Below are positions 11,101 to 23,900 of a stretch of DNA of 64,000 nucleotides, in pieces. The stretch is from Blepharisma japonicum (taxonomy: Eukaryota; Ciliophora; Heterotrichea; Heterotrichida; Blepharismidae), in NCBI GenBank assembly GCA_949751835.1, contig CATKHK010000041.1:327715-391714 (forward strand), given 5' to 3'. Position 1 is the stretch's first letter, and every line of letters begins with the position of its first letter. The notes beneath the pieces are model-generated. The model saw only the letters and a list, made by a program, of their open reading frames with translations, did not search any database and was not told the origin of the DNA. Made by a program: the position numbers and the translations under genes.

Positions 11101-14100
11101 TCCTTCTTCTTGTCTCTGGGCCTGTACAATTACTCAATATTATGGCACGTCGTCATATACGTCATGCAATGGTAGTCCTAGTTGTGGAAATTTAGGGTGC
11201 AGAAGATCAGGATCATGCAATATTTGTAGCGATCCTTTATGCGCTAAATGCACTGGCTTTGGATCTAATTTATGCTACTTGTGTGTTACCCATGCTTCCG
11301 GAGGATCAACAACTCCTTGCTCATGTGATTCGAGCTATTATACTTCAGCTGATGGGTTTTCATGTCTTTTTTTATGTAAAACTGGATGTGCTAGTTGTTC
11401 AGGATCAGGGTATTACCAATGCACGTCTTGCACAACAAGCTACTACTATTTAAACGGACTTTGCCTTACTTCATGCCCTACTGGATACACCCAAGATTCT
11501 ACAAACCACCAATGCACTTTAACTTCCAGCAATCCTGTATCTCTTGCTTTACAAAATTTAATTATGCTTGATAGCGTCAGTGGCTTTACAGTTGGTTCCT
11601 CAAGCACTAATACTTATCCATCATGAACAGACTCAGCAGACCCTGTACCTTCAATATATCGAGGGTATTATTTTGCTACTTCATCAACAATGTCTATGAC
11701 CTCTTCCATGATCATCAGTCCTTTCTTTACTGTTACAATTTGGGTGAAGGCAACAGGCTCTGGAGTCTTATTTCTTAAGCTAGATGGGTCGAATAATATG
11801 TTCAAAATTATTTTTGAAACTTCAGGAGCACCAACAATAACGCTTAGACTTTCAGATTCTTCTATAGTTACATTAACTGGAGGGACAGATTTGCGCAATG
11901 CTTGACACAATATTGCTTTCACCGGAGATATTGTAAGTGGGAATACAAACATTTACTTTTATACAGATGGAGTGTTAAAATCAAGCAAAGTTTCAGGGAA
12001 CGCATCTCCATTTGTTGACTCAGGAACTTTATACTTGGGAATGTCAAATGGATCCTTTGGGTTCATTGGATTTTTATGAAGTCTAAAAATATTTAATGGA
12101 AATACTCATTATAATGATGAATGAATTACCAGTGGTTGTCCAAGTGGATGCTCTACTTGCCCCTCTGAAAAGCTATGTCCAGATACTTGCGCTTGAGGAA
12201 GTTTTACAAATACTGATGGGACTTGTACAGGATGCTCTTCTACTTGCTCTCCACATGGATGCAGAAGCACTGATACTTGTATCCTTTGCAAGTACAAGGA
12301 ATGCACTGCATGCACTAAATTTGATGGGGATTGTACAGCTTGTATTACCAATGCTAGCTTATCAGGTGGTGTTTGCTCTTGCAATTCTGGTAAATTTTTA
12401 GTTTCTTCAACTATAACATGTGAATCATGTGATAATTTGTGCTCAACTTGTGCTGGAACTTATTATTTTCTTTGCAGTGCTTGTAGTGGCTCTGCAGTCC
12501 TTGCAGGAAATGTTTGTTTAAATGCTTGCCCATATGGATTTTCTACAAGTCCATCTTGTACAGTTACCTCTAATTCGGTTATAGATCAAACATTTGACGC
12601 CGACTTTTTAGGAGCTTATGGTATTTTTAAGACATCAAACTCAGACACTACTTATCAATTTTGGAATAGTCCAGACACCACAGATCCTATTCCTGCTTAT
12701 AAAAGAGGTCTCTATTTTTCAAGTGGACAGTTTTTAGTTTCAAATACAAACATTTATTTAAGCAACAGTGTGTCTATGGGATTATGGATTTATGTAACAA
12801 GTGCAGGAGATATCCTTCAAAAACAAACCAGACTCTCATTTAGCTCATCTGGAGTGGTGAAGGCTACTTTGGAAAATCCATCTCAATCTACTATATCAGC
12901 AACTTCTACAGCTTTATCAGCATTTTCAGGGTGAACTTATCTCTCCTTTACAATTGCTTATACAAGTGGAGCAACTACTATTACAGCTTATAAAAATGGT
13001 TCGGCTGGAACAACGCTCTCGAATACAGCTTATATTTTCAGAGATGCAGGCTCTGATTTATTATATCTCGGCAAGAGTTCTACTTCTTCTTTTTCTGGCT
13101 TTATTTACTACTTTAGTTTATGAAATTCTGCAATCACAAATTTTTCGTCTAAGTTTACTATCCCATGTAGCACAAGCTTAGACACTTCTTGCCTTTGGTC
13201 TTGTACTATAGCACAATACTATGCTACATCAACTTGTGCATCATGCAGCTGTGGAGGTTTAGGATGCAGAAGAGCAGGATCATGCAATGTTTGTTATGAT
13301 CCTTTATGCTCTAAATGTTCAGGTTTTGGAGCCAATTTATGCACTTTGTGTGTCAATTATGCTTCTGGGGGACTAACAACACCTTGCTCATGCGATCCTA
13401 ATTATTCTCTCTCAGCTGATGGTTTTTCTTGTGTTTTTAGTTGTCCCACTGGATGTGCTGGATGTTCGGGACCATTATATTATCAATGTACTTCTTGTCT
13501 CACAAACTATTATCTTTTAAGTGGACTTTGCCTTAGCTCATGCCCAACCGGATACACTCAAGACTCTACAAATCAACAGTGTACTTTATCTTCAACTACT
13601 GTTGTATCCCTTGCCTTAGAAGATTTAATTAAGCTTGATACCGTTAGTAGCTTTACTGTGGGATCTTCCAGTTCAAATACATATCCATCATGAACAGATT
13701 TAGCTGATCCTGTCCCTTCTATAGGTCGCGGCTATTATTTTACCAGTGCATCATCAATGTCTTTGAGCTCTTTAAAAATCAGTCTATTTTATACAGTCAC
13801 AATGTGGGTAAAACCAACAGCTCAAGGAAACCTTTTTCTTAAGCTGAATGGATCTACTGAGATGTTTAAAATTGTGTTCACATCTTCAAAGTGGCCAACA
13901 ATTACCTTAACTCTTCAAGATTCATCCTCAGTTACCTTGTCAGGGTCTACTAATTTATTCAATAGTTGGCACAATATTGCATTTACTGGTGACATTGCAA
14001 GTGGAAAGACAAAAATATTTTTCTACACAGATGGATCATTAATATCGAGTCAGCAATCTACAAATGTGTCTCCTTTCATTGATGCTGGATCATTATATCT

Positions 14101-17100
14101 TGGATATTCTAATGGAGCAAGCAGCTTTACCGGATTTTTATGAAGCGTAAAAATATTCAATGAAAACACTCACTCCCTAGATGAATGAAAAACTTCTGGC
14201 TGCACAGGATCTTGTTCTACTTGTCCTTCTGAGCTAAAATGTCCTGATAATTGTGATTTTGGGTCATTTTATTCGTCTGGATGTGTAGCCTGCTTTGGAT
14301 CTTGCTCACCTTATGGATGTAGGAGTTCTCTGACTTGCAGATTATGTTTACAAAAAGAATGTAAAGAATGCACACTATTTGATGGGGCATGCACTAGTTG
14401 TATAGACCGAGCAACATTAACTAGTGGATCTTGTGCCTGCGATTCTAATGCAATTTGGGTTCAATCCACTCAGACCTGCGAGTATTGTGATGCTTTGTGC
14501 AGTCAATGTTCAGGATCATACTATTTTCTCTGTAGTACTTGTACAACTGGAAAAATCTTAGTAGGAAATGTTTGTTTACTTGAGTGTCCTTATGGTTTTG
14601 TAGGCATCTGTTCAAGTGTTACTTCTCAAGTTATAACTCAATCTTTTGACCAGAATTTTGCAGGATCTTATGGAATATTCACAACAGCTACGAGCTCATC
14701 GCTTTATCAGCCTTTTAACACGCCTGAAACCAACGATCCCATTCCTGCAATGAACCGAGGGCTCTATTTTTCAAGTGGAAAATATTTAGAGTCAAGCGTT
14801 TCCGTTTATTTGTCTTATAGTTTTTCTCTTGGCTTTTGGGCTTACGTAGAAAGTGCTGGAGATTTATTTGAAAAACAAAACAGACTAATTATCAATTCTA
14901 GTGGTGCTGCAACAATTTTACTAGAAAGCCCAAGCTTATCTACAACAACTGTAACTACTGGAATAATAAGTTCTTCAGGCTGATCATATTATTCAATTAC
15001 TTTATCATATTCTTCAGGCTCTACTACAGCTACAGTATATATAAACAATATTGCAGGATCTCCAAGCAGCACAAATGACTATATCTTTAGAGATGTTTCC
15101 TCTAAAACAATTCTGATTGGAGCAAGCACTTCTTCAAGCTTCTCTGGGTTTATTTACAATTTCAACTTGTGGAATAGTCCTATTACTGGTTTTAGCACTC
15201 AGGTAAATGATGATATTTGTGGAGTAGGGAAGGGAAGTAGCTGCTTATGGGCTTGTGGTTTTGGATCCTATAAAGAAACTGGAGGATCATGCTCTCTTTG
15301 TAATAGCTGCTCTAAAGGCTGCACAAGGGCAAAATCATGTAATGTATGCGACGAAAAACTTTGTAGCATATGCACAGGATTTGGAACAAACCTTTGTACA
15401 CATTGTGTTACTTATGCTTCAGGATCTCCGTGCTCGTGTGATGCTGGATATTCTTTGTCAACAGATGGATTTTCTTGTGTTATTTGCAGCACAGGCTGCT
15501 CTTCTTGCAATGGGTTTAACTATAATGAATGCACTGCTTGTAATAGCCCCAATTATTATATAAATGGTCTTTGTGAGCCTAGCTGCCCAACAGGATACAC
15601 ACAAAACTCTGCGACTCATAATTGTGACCTATCTTCATCACTTGCATTGTATTTGAATCTTATTGATCAGCTTCGTCTTGATACTGTAAGTGGATTTACT
15701 GTTGGGAGTGATAGCACAAATACTTATCCCAGTTGGGATAATTATGATCCTATTCCAACAATTCAAAGAGGATATTATTTTACTGGTTCAAGCTACATGA
15801 CTTCTAGTTTAAAGTTTAGCCCTTATTTTTCTCTTTCTACTTGGGTAAAAGGCTTAAATGATGGCTATTTTTTAACAAAATATAATACGTCAGTGTATCT
15901 TTCGATATCTTTTACTGGTGGAATCCCAACACTTACGATAAAACTAAAGGATGGAACTACAATTTCAGTTTCAGGATCTTCAAGCATTTTTAGTACTTGG
16001 AACTATTTATCATTTTCTGGAGAAATCTTAAGTGATGGCACTACAAAGATTATCTGCTATGCCAATGGTGTATCTGTTAACACTCAAATATCAGGATCAC
16101 TAAACTGATTTAGGGATAGTGCTTCAGGAAGCTTAATTTTAGGCACAGATCAAACTTTGGCTAATGGCTTTAAAGGATATGTTTGGAACCTGTACATATA
16201 TAATGATAATAGTTATGCGATAACTGATTGGGTTACCTCAGGGTGTAATGGTTGTTTGCATTGTCCAGCAGATTTAACCTGTTTAAGTGAATGCAGTTTA
16301 AACACATATCCAACCTCTTGTTCTCCATGCAAAGGAACAGGATGCACTTATGGCTGTGTAAGAGGTTCGACATGCAGACTTTGCAAAGCCAAAGAATGCT
16401 TATCTTGCAATTCTTTTACTGGAGCTTGTCTCAGCTGCATCACAAATGCAAGTCTTTCAGGAACAACTTGCCAATGTAATCCAAATGCTGCATATTCTGA
16501 TACATCAGAGAGCTGTGAGCCTTGCAATAGTGCTTGTGCTTTATGTTCTACCCCAACATGGGCTGGCTGTATTTCATGCTCAAGCACTCGTTATCTTTTC
16601 GAAAGTTTATGTATCGGCTATTGTCCAACGGGATACTCAAAATCAGCAAATACGTGCATAATAGATTCATCAGGGGCATATGTGTATAATTTGAGGCCAA
16701 ATCAGATTAAAGATGAGGTTATTGATCTTCAATCTAGTATTGTTACAAGCACAGGAAGTGATAAAAGCTTCTATCCAAGTTATAAAGCATCAGATCCTTA
16801 CGCAGCTCAATACCGTGGATACTATTTTAATGGAAAATCTTATATGAGTATAGCTTCAACTCCTAAGGCTCTAGTTCTTGCTCCTAAATTCACTATTTCG
16901 ATCTGGCTTAATCCTGCTGTATCCTCTTGTGATCTATTTGGAAAGCAGTCAAATTCTATATCAGTTTCACAGATTTTTAAGCTCAGCTTATCATCCTGAA
17001 ACCCTTCCTTGAAAATAAAGCTAAATAATGGCTCAACCGTCTCATACGCCAGTGCAAACAGTCTTAATCAAAATCAATGGAATTTATTGATTGTTTCTTC

Positions 17101-19534
17101 AGATATTTCAGCAACTCCAGCTCAAATAATATCATTCAGCATAAACTCAGTTCTAGATATATCAAGTGACTTAGGCACGTCTTGATTTGAAGATCTGCAA
17201 GACACTTATAAAATTACAATAGGTTCATCATTTTTATCAACCTCAACACTAGGCAACTACTTCTCTGGCTTTCTTTGGGATCTGAAAATCAGGAATAAAA
17301 TTGTTGATTTTGCTTCTTTGTCCTCTAACTCCTGCTCTCAATGCTCTTTATGTCCTGTTGATAATTCAGGCGAATGTATACCTAACTGTAAGATTTCTGA
17401 GTACTGGAATGGAGCACAATGCTCATCTTGTAACAATACATGCTCAGCTGTTGGCTGTGTAAAATATGACAAGTATTGTAATTTGTGTAGCAATGTTCTC
17501 TGTAGTGTTTGCAACGATTTTATCTCTAGATCATGCCTTCAGTGCAAGACAAACGCTTATTTGTCATCTGGGGAATGCATATGTAACAACGGATATTTTT
17601 TAAATAAAACTCAAGAAGTATGCACACGATGTGATACAAATCAGTACTCAATCAATGGAGTTTGTAAAAACTGCCCAAATAAGTGCACCTCATGTTTTGA
17701 TTCATCTCTCTGCTATACATGCATTGATAAGGCTGAACTGATACATAATAGTTCGTGTATTTGCAAAGCTGGGTATAATGGAACTAACTGCGATGTGGCT
17801 TATTTTGAAGCCAATCTGACAGTCAATGCTGATAATTCTTTAAATCTTACGTTCTCTCAAAATCTTATGAATAATATTACGCAAAACGAGCTCTATATAA
17901 GTGTTGGAGGTGTTTCTGTATCAGACTATATCTGGACAGTGGAAAGAATAAATGATAAATTTTATAATATCTCACTGAATTTTTCTGTTGAAGTTGATAG
18001 CAAAGCTCCAATAATTGTAAAATTCATGAATTTGGCACATTTTGTATCAGAAACAAATGCACTGCCTAAGAACGATACTCTGGAAGGAAATCTCTATCAT
18101 TATAATCCGTATTCAAGCAGTCAAGCAGCCGATGCAGTTACTAGCCAAACAACAGCTGCAGTTCAGTCAATTGTTGGAACTTCATTAGCAGTTTCATTTA
18201 TTAATCCTAATCCAGCCTGCTTATGGAGTATGCTGAATACTCTAAATTATATTGGATACTTAGGCCTTTCCAAAATTCCAATGAGCGATTCATTATATGC
18301 TTTCGTTAAAAGTTTGAATGGCAATTATTATTTGCCAAACTTATTTGCATTAATGATTGATGAAGATCAAGGAAATGAGCCGTATGCTCAAGCAAAAAAA
18401 TATGGATACGACACTGATCTGTTTTTACTCAATATTGGAAGTGCCATAACAACACTTGGAGCAATTATAGCTTCTTTTCCTATAATTTATTTCTTATCGC
18501 GCTGTTCTCACAGATACTTAGCTAAAAAGCTACTTGGATTATTAAAAAATTATAAATGGTCAATTTTCGTGAGATTTTGGATACAAAGTTATTTAGACAT
18601 TACTGCTGCTGCACTTATAGGCTTACTGAACGTAAGTTTTATTTAGTTTTCATTTGGAAATGCAGCTCAGGGTACCAATACATTAATTTGTCTTGGAATT
18701 TTTGTAAAATTTATTTAGGCTTTCGCTTCGATTTCTCCTATATTATTCTTTATGTTTTCTTATAAAAACCTACCAAAAATCCAAGAAAAGGAAAAAGGCT
18801 TTGAAAAGCTCTGGAGTTCATTCTTTTACGAGTTCAAAAATGATCAAGGACTGATGAGCACTCAATACTATTCTTTATTTTTTGCAAGAAGACTTATCTA
18901 TATCATAATTTTGACTCAGCTTAACGACTATCCAGCATCTCAAGTCATAATAAGTACAGCGCTTTCTGTTGTAAGTGTTATATATTTGATCAGATATCAG
19001 CCTTATGAAGAGTTTATTCTTCAAATTACAAATACAATCACTGAAATTTTAATCATGGCTTTTATCGGATTAATGTCTGCAAACCTTTTTGACTTGTCAT
19101 CAGATATGCAAGATCAATTCGATCTAGCATTATTTTCAATTGCAATAGGAATTATGGTAGCTCAGTCCGCTTCATCAGTAGCAATTTTTGGAAAAACATG
19201 CTATGAGCTCATTAGAGAAGGAATTCGAATGAATTCACCACCGTCAGACAAAGATAATGATAAGTTAGGCAGAAAAAATTCTAGAAAAGTGGCACATCTT
19301 GATGTCAGTCCGGCCAATTCAGCTGAAATGAATAATATAACTGAGAATAATTGATTCCCTGAAGAAGAAATCCAGGAAACCTCGGAACTGCCTAATGAAG
19401 ATTATTCTAAATTAAGTAGAAGTAATTCAAGGAAAGTTGCTAATCTTGATGAAATTCCTACAAGTCCAACTGAAATGAATCGTATAATTGAGAGTATTAA
19501 ACTTCCCGAAATTACCGAAGAGGATCTCGAATAA
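8150..19534 (+). CDS. Giant LamG-like/Cys-rich surface receptor with C-terminal polytopic membrane domain (paralogue 1)
   Basis: The gene encodes about 3,784 residues in three exons (8150-18631, 18647-18703, 18719-19534) and ends at TAA; every internal stop in frame is TGA, read as Trp. A signal peptide occupies residues 1-28. Nine jelly-roll (laminin-G/ConA-like) modules follow, at about 8405-9035, 9466-10060, 10490-11075, 11525-12120, 12570-13150, 13595-14185, 14625-15195, 15630-16230 and 16680-17310. They show the signatures RGYYF or RGLYF, then a central Trp strand, SWHNIAF-like and GFLWSLKIY-like ends. Cysteine-rich furin/growth-factor-receptor segments (CxxC, GCRSTDTC, CPTGYTQDSTN) separate them. 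The last Cys-rich block (17320-17790) leads to a juxtamembrane region and about seven helices (about 18430-19210), then a cytosolic tail with two RKVAxLD-type repeats. The protein is probably a plasma-membrane adhesion or carbohydrate-recognition receptor; the ligand is unknown. The membrane domain recalls TRP-like proteins, but channel activity is not shown. Confidence 0.9.
10097..14233 (+). repeat. Two-lectin repeat units in giant gene 1
   Basis: Measured from the conserved Glu-Leu-x-Cys-Pro block, two consecutive coding units start at 10097 and 12170 and end before 14234, giving lengths of 2,073 and 2,064 bp. Each unit encodes Cys-rich segment, lectin A, Cys-rich segment, lectin B. A third, more diverged unit follows and ends with the last lectin pair. 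They match the units of giant gene 2 but are more diverged from one another. Confidence 0.85.
18632..18646 (+). other. 15-nt intron 1 of giant gene 1
   Basis: The sequence is GTAAGTTTTATTTAG. Read through, it ends in an in-frame TAG; spliced out, it joins ...LLN to FSFGN... and continues the membrane domain. The same position is interrupted in the second giant gene. The A at intron position 10 fits the branch point of heterotrich mini-introns. Confidence 0.93.
18704..18718 (+). other. 15-nt intron 2 of giant gene 1
   Basis: The sequence is GTAAAATTTATTTAG. It lies 57 nt after intron 1 and ends in an in-frame TAG if retained. Splicing joins LGIF to AFASIS. The position is identical to intron 2 of the second giant gene. 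Confidence 0.93.
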
Positions 19535-20919
19535 AAATCTAAATATTTCTTTTTCAAAATTTTTAATGCTTCGCAATATATTTGATGGTTTTTTTTAACA
19601 GGCTCTATAGCTGCCTCATTTTGTTTTTATAACCTCTATCGTTTTATTATTAATTTTTATTTCACAATAGCAGATCAAAAATCTTCTCTATATATTTTTA
19701 TGTTTTGCAATTATGTGGCATAATACATCATAATCTCATTATTACTTATGACCATACCAACTATAGGATTTCTTTATATCATACCCACTGTGCCTTTTAA
19801 TCTTTCTAAAATTTTATTCACATTCATCAGGATGAATAACACTAGAAAAGTTGCAAATATCGATAGCAGTTCAGCCATTCTAGGTTAGATAAATCATATT
19901 ATGGAGAATAATGAGCTCACTGATATTAGCATATTAACAACGATTAATATTAAGCTATAGTTCTTTTTAAAAATATATTTAATATAACTTTTTTCAGATT
20001 TTTATCGCTTTACCTTATTCTTCGCAACTTTCTTTTTATCATAGAACCCTTCAATATTTAATCTATGATATTGAAACTTATATATCTCTTCGTCCTCTCA
20101 TTCACCAAACTATTTTGGCAGTTTCCAATCTCCTGTGCTGCTCCAAGGAAAACTCAAATATGACAACTTTGAGTCATTCAGCAAGAGAAGCATGCAGCTT
20201 AGCATTATTAGATTCTATAATTTATAAATCATGGCTTAGCCAATGCTAAAAAATATGTTAACTCCTTTCTCCTTGATTAAGTAACACATTATGCTTGGGG
20301 AAACTAGAATAACAGCAAATTAGCTAAGCTCTTAAATTAACTATTGCTATAAGTAGTTTTTAGAGTTTTCTTCAATTTAATTCTGGGTTTTTAAAGAACT
20401 TTCACTTGTTTAATTCAATTTAGCTTGAGCTCTTCAGTTCTATTGTGATTAATTTGACTAGGAGGAGAAAGATTGAATTTGGATAAACAGTTTAGTAATC
20501 TTAATGAATCTAATTGATTTTATCCATCTTATTTTTATAATCCTGAAATTTGATCATACCTTAAAATTATCTATAATTTTTCCTTAATTCCTCATGAGAA
20601 AATATTAACAAATCCCATTTTAAAGCTAAAATTTTATAAATATAATATGAATACTCTTGAAGCTGCCTCCCTCTAGTGCTAATAATTTGATTTTGGGTTT
20701 TAAAACTTCTACTGCTCATCATTCTTTAATTAGAAAATCAATGACTGAACTCTTTAAAAGCATTGATTCTTAAATTCAAAAGAAGAATTCGGAATGAAAC
20801 ATAAAATTTAATTAGGATTTTATTCACCAAAAATCAAGCGAAAAATTACTATAAAAATAATTATTTCAAATAGAGAAATTTGCCAATATCTAGCATGCAT
20901 TTCCTTTCATAATTAATAA
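19535..20919. other. Intergenic region between the two giant genes
   Basis: About 1.4 kb of AT-rich DNA with no intact gene. The only structure I recognise is a decayed copy of the cytosolic-tail repeat near 19838-19960. The remainder presumably contains the 3' end signals of gene 1 and the promoter of gene 2. Confidence 0.5.
19838..19960 (+). pseudogene. Decayed copy of the giant-receptor C-terminal tail repeat
   Basis: Read in the frame beginning at 19838, the DNA encodes NTRKVANID followed by a TAG stop and then INHIMENNELTD. This parallels the tail repeats of giant gene 1, which read NSRKVAHLD...MNNITENN and NSRKVANLD...MNRIIES. It lies about 300 bp past that gene's TAA. It looks like a third tail repeat, or the end of a lost paralogue, left behind and mutated. 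Confidence 0.6.
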
Positions 20920-23900
20920 ATGGGAGAAAATTTTTTCTTTTCAAGAAGCTTCATAAAGCTTATTGCTATATTCCTTTTGTATTTTTCTTCAGTAGAAAGT
21001 GCACCATGTGATAACGATCTTTGCTCAAACTGCGATCCAAGTAATATCGCTTTTATATGTACCACTTGCAAAACTACTCCAAGTACAGCATTATTGCTCA
21101 ATACTGTATGCATACCTAACTGTCCTTATGGGTTCGCTACAAGTCCTTCTTGCACAGCTAATACAAATGCAGTTGTAGATGTGACTTTTGATCAAAGCTT
21201 GTTTAGTGGATCATTCGGCCCTTTTATTACTGGAACAAGCTCATCTACTTATCAATTTTTTTGAAGCCCAGAAACTGTAGATCCAATTCCAGCTTATAAA
21301 CAAGGGTTATATTTCAGCGGTAGCGGTCAGTACTTATCAACTTCAAATGCATTTTATCCAAATTATAACGTTGCATTATGCTTATGAATAAAACCAATTA
21401 ATCCTAGCCAAAGCAGCGATCTCTTATATATAAGTCCTGGGAGCGGAACTGAATTGCTTAGAATTGATACCTCTGGAGGTCTTAGACTAATTCTAGAAAA
21501 GAAAACTGGAGGACAAATTACAACTGCTGTAAATTCAGGCAATAGTTTGTCATTAGCAAGCAATATATGGTATTTTATTTCTTATACAGTCTCCTTTTCT
21601 ACCTCAGCTGGATCTACAACAATGACTCAATATTTGAATACAGTCGTTGGCCAAACGGTCACAACCTCAAACCAGCTGCTTAGATACTACCTAGCAGGAA
21701 CACAAACGCTTATTATCGGAAAAGGGCCATATGGTAATTATAATGGGTGAATCTACAGCTTTAAGTTTTGAAATACAGGTTATTCAAGCTGGGCAACAGA
21801 ATATAGCACTGTTTGTGGGTCTGGAACAAATTCGTGCTTTGTCAATTGTGCTTATGGGCAATATTGAAGTGGTTCAAGCTGTATAGCTTGTGCAAGCCAG
21901 TGCTCAAATGGATGTTATGCAGCTAATAAATGTAATTGCTATGATTCTCTTTGTGCTGTATGCACAGGATGGGGTTCAGGGTTATGCACTTCATGCACTA
22001 CACATGCTTCAGGAGGAGGAGCTACAGCTTGTTCTTGCAATCAAGGGTATTACAATTCAGATGGATTTACATGCTCACCTTGCTATACAGGATGTTCTGG
22101 ATGCACTGGAAGCAGTTATTACCAATGTACTTCTTGTTTTTCAAGCTATTATTTCTTGACTGCAATGTGTCTAAGTTCATGTCCTGCAGGTTACACTCAA
22201 GACTCAACTAATAATGTCTGTACTCTTTCTACAAACAATCCACTTTCAGTTGCTTTTCAAGATTTAATATACCTTGATAATGTTAGTGGAGTTACAGTAG
22301 GGTCATCCAATTCAAATAAATACCCGACTTGGGAATCAAGTGATCCAATTCCTTCCATTTATAGAGGTTATTACTTTACTAGCACTTACTATATGACACT
22401 ATCTTCTTTGGTGATATCCCCATATTTCACAGTCACAATATGAATTAATGCTTCGGGAGCCGGAAATATTGTAACTAAATACAATTCTGGCAATTATTTT
22501 CTTCTTACTATAAATTCATCAGGATATCCTTCTCTTCAGCTTCAACTCAATGATGCTTCAACAGTTACAATTGCAGGATCAACAAGCGAATTTAACGCCT
22601 GGCATAATATAGCATTTACAGGAACAGTTAATTCAAGTGGAAAAACAGTGATAAGTCTCTATATTGATGGATTATCTATAAGTAGTGCCACTTCAAGTAA
22701 TGCCTCACCATTTATAGATACAGGAACATTTTATATTGGACAGCAGTCAAGCTCGAATGGGTTTACAGGATTTTTGTGGTGTGTTAAGGTGTATAATGAT
22801 AATACCCTTTATAATATTGAATGAAAAACTAACTGTCCTAGTGGATGCTCGGCTTGCCCTTCGGAATTGCTTTGCCCAGACTCTTGCTCTTTTGGATCAT
22901 TTTTATCTTCTGGATCTTGCACAACATGCGCTTCATCATGCTCTCCATATGGATGTAGAAGTACTGATACTTGTAGACTTTGCAAATATAAAGAATGCAC
23001 GACATGCACTTTATTTGATGGACCTTGCACAGCTTGTATTACAAATGCTAGTTTATCAGGAGGAGTCTGCTCTTGTAATTCTAATGCTTTTTGGGTTGCT
23101 TCATCTGCAACATGCGAATTTTGTGATAATCTGTGCTCTACTTGTACTGGAACTTATTACTTCCTTTGCAGTGGATGCAGTGGCTCAGCAGTTCTTGTTG
23201 GAAATACTTGCTTGAATGCTTGTCCTTATGGATTTACTTCAAGTCCATCATGCATAAGTATTTCAACCACGGTTATAGACCAAACATTTGATACCAGTTT
23301 TATGGGAACTTATGGTATTTTCCAAACTTCGACTTCGGCTTCTACTTATCAGTTTTGGATGAGTCCAGACTCATTGGATCCTATTCCTGCTTATAAAAGA
23401 GGTCTCTATTTTTCAAGTGGACAGTATTTAGTATCAAATACAAACATATATTTAAGCAGCAGCGTATCTATGGGGCTATGGATCTATGTGCTAACAGATG
23501 GTGATATCCTTCAAAAACAAACCAGGCTATCGCTAAGCTCAGCAGGAGTCGTGACAGTAACTCTAGAAAATCCATCTCAATCTACTACATCAGTGTCAAC
23601 TACAGCTTTATCAGCATTTTCAGGGTGAACTTATCTCTCTTTTAGTATTACTTATACAAGTGGAGCAACTACTATTACAGCCTTTAAGAATGGAGTTTCT
23701 GGGACAACACTTTCTAATGCTGCATATCTTTACAGAGATGCAGCGTTGGATGTTTTATATCTCGGAAACAGCTCAACATCTTCTAGCTTTATCGGATTTA
23801 TTTATTACTTTAGCTTATGAAATACTGCAATCACTGATTTTTCATCTAAGCTTTCTATTCCTTGCTCCACAAGCTTAGATACTTCTTGCATTTGGTCTTG

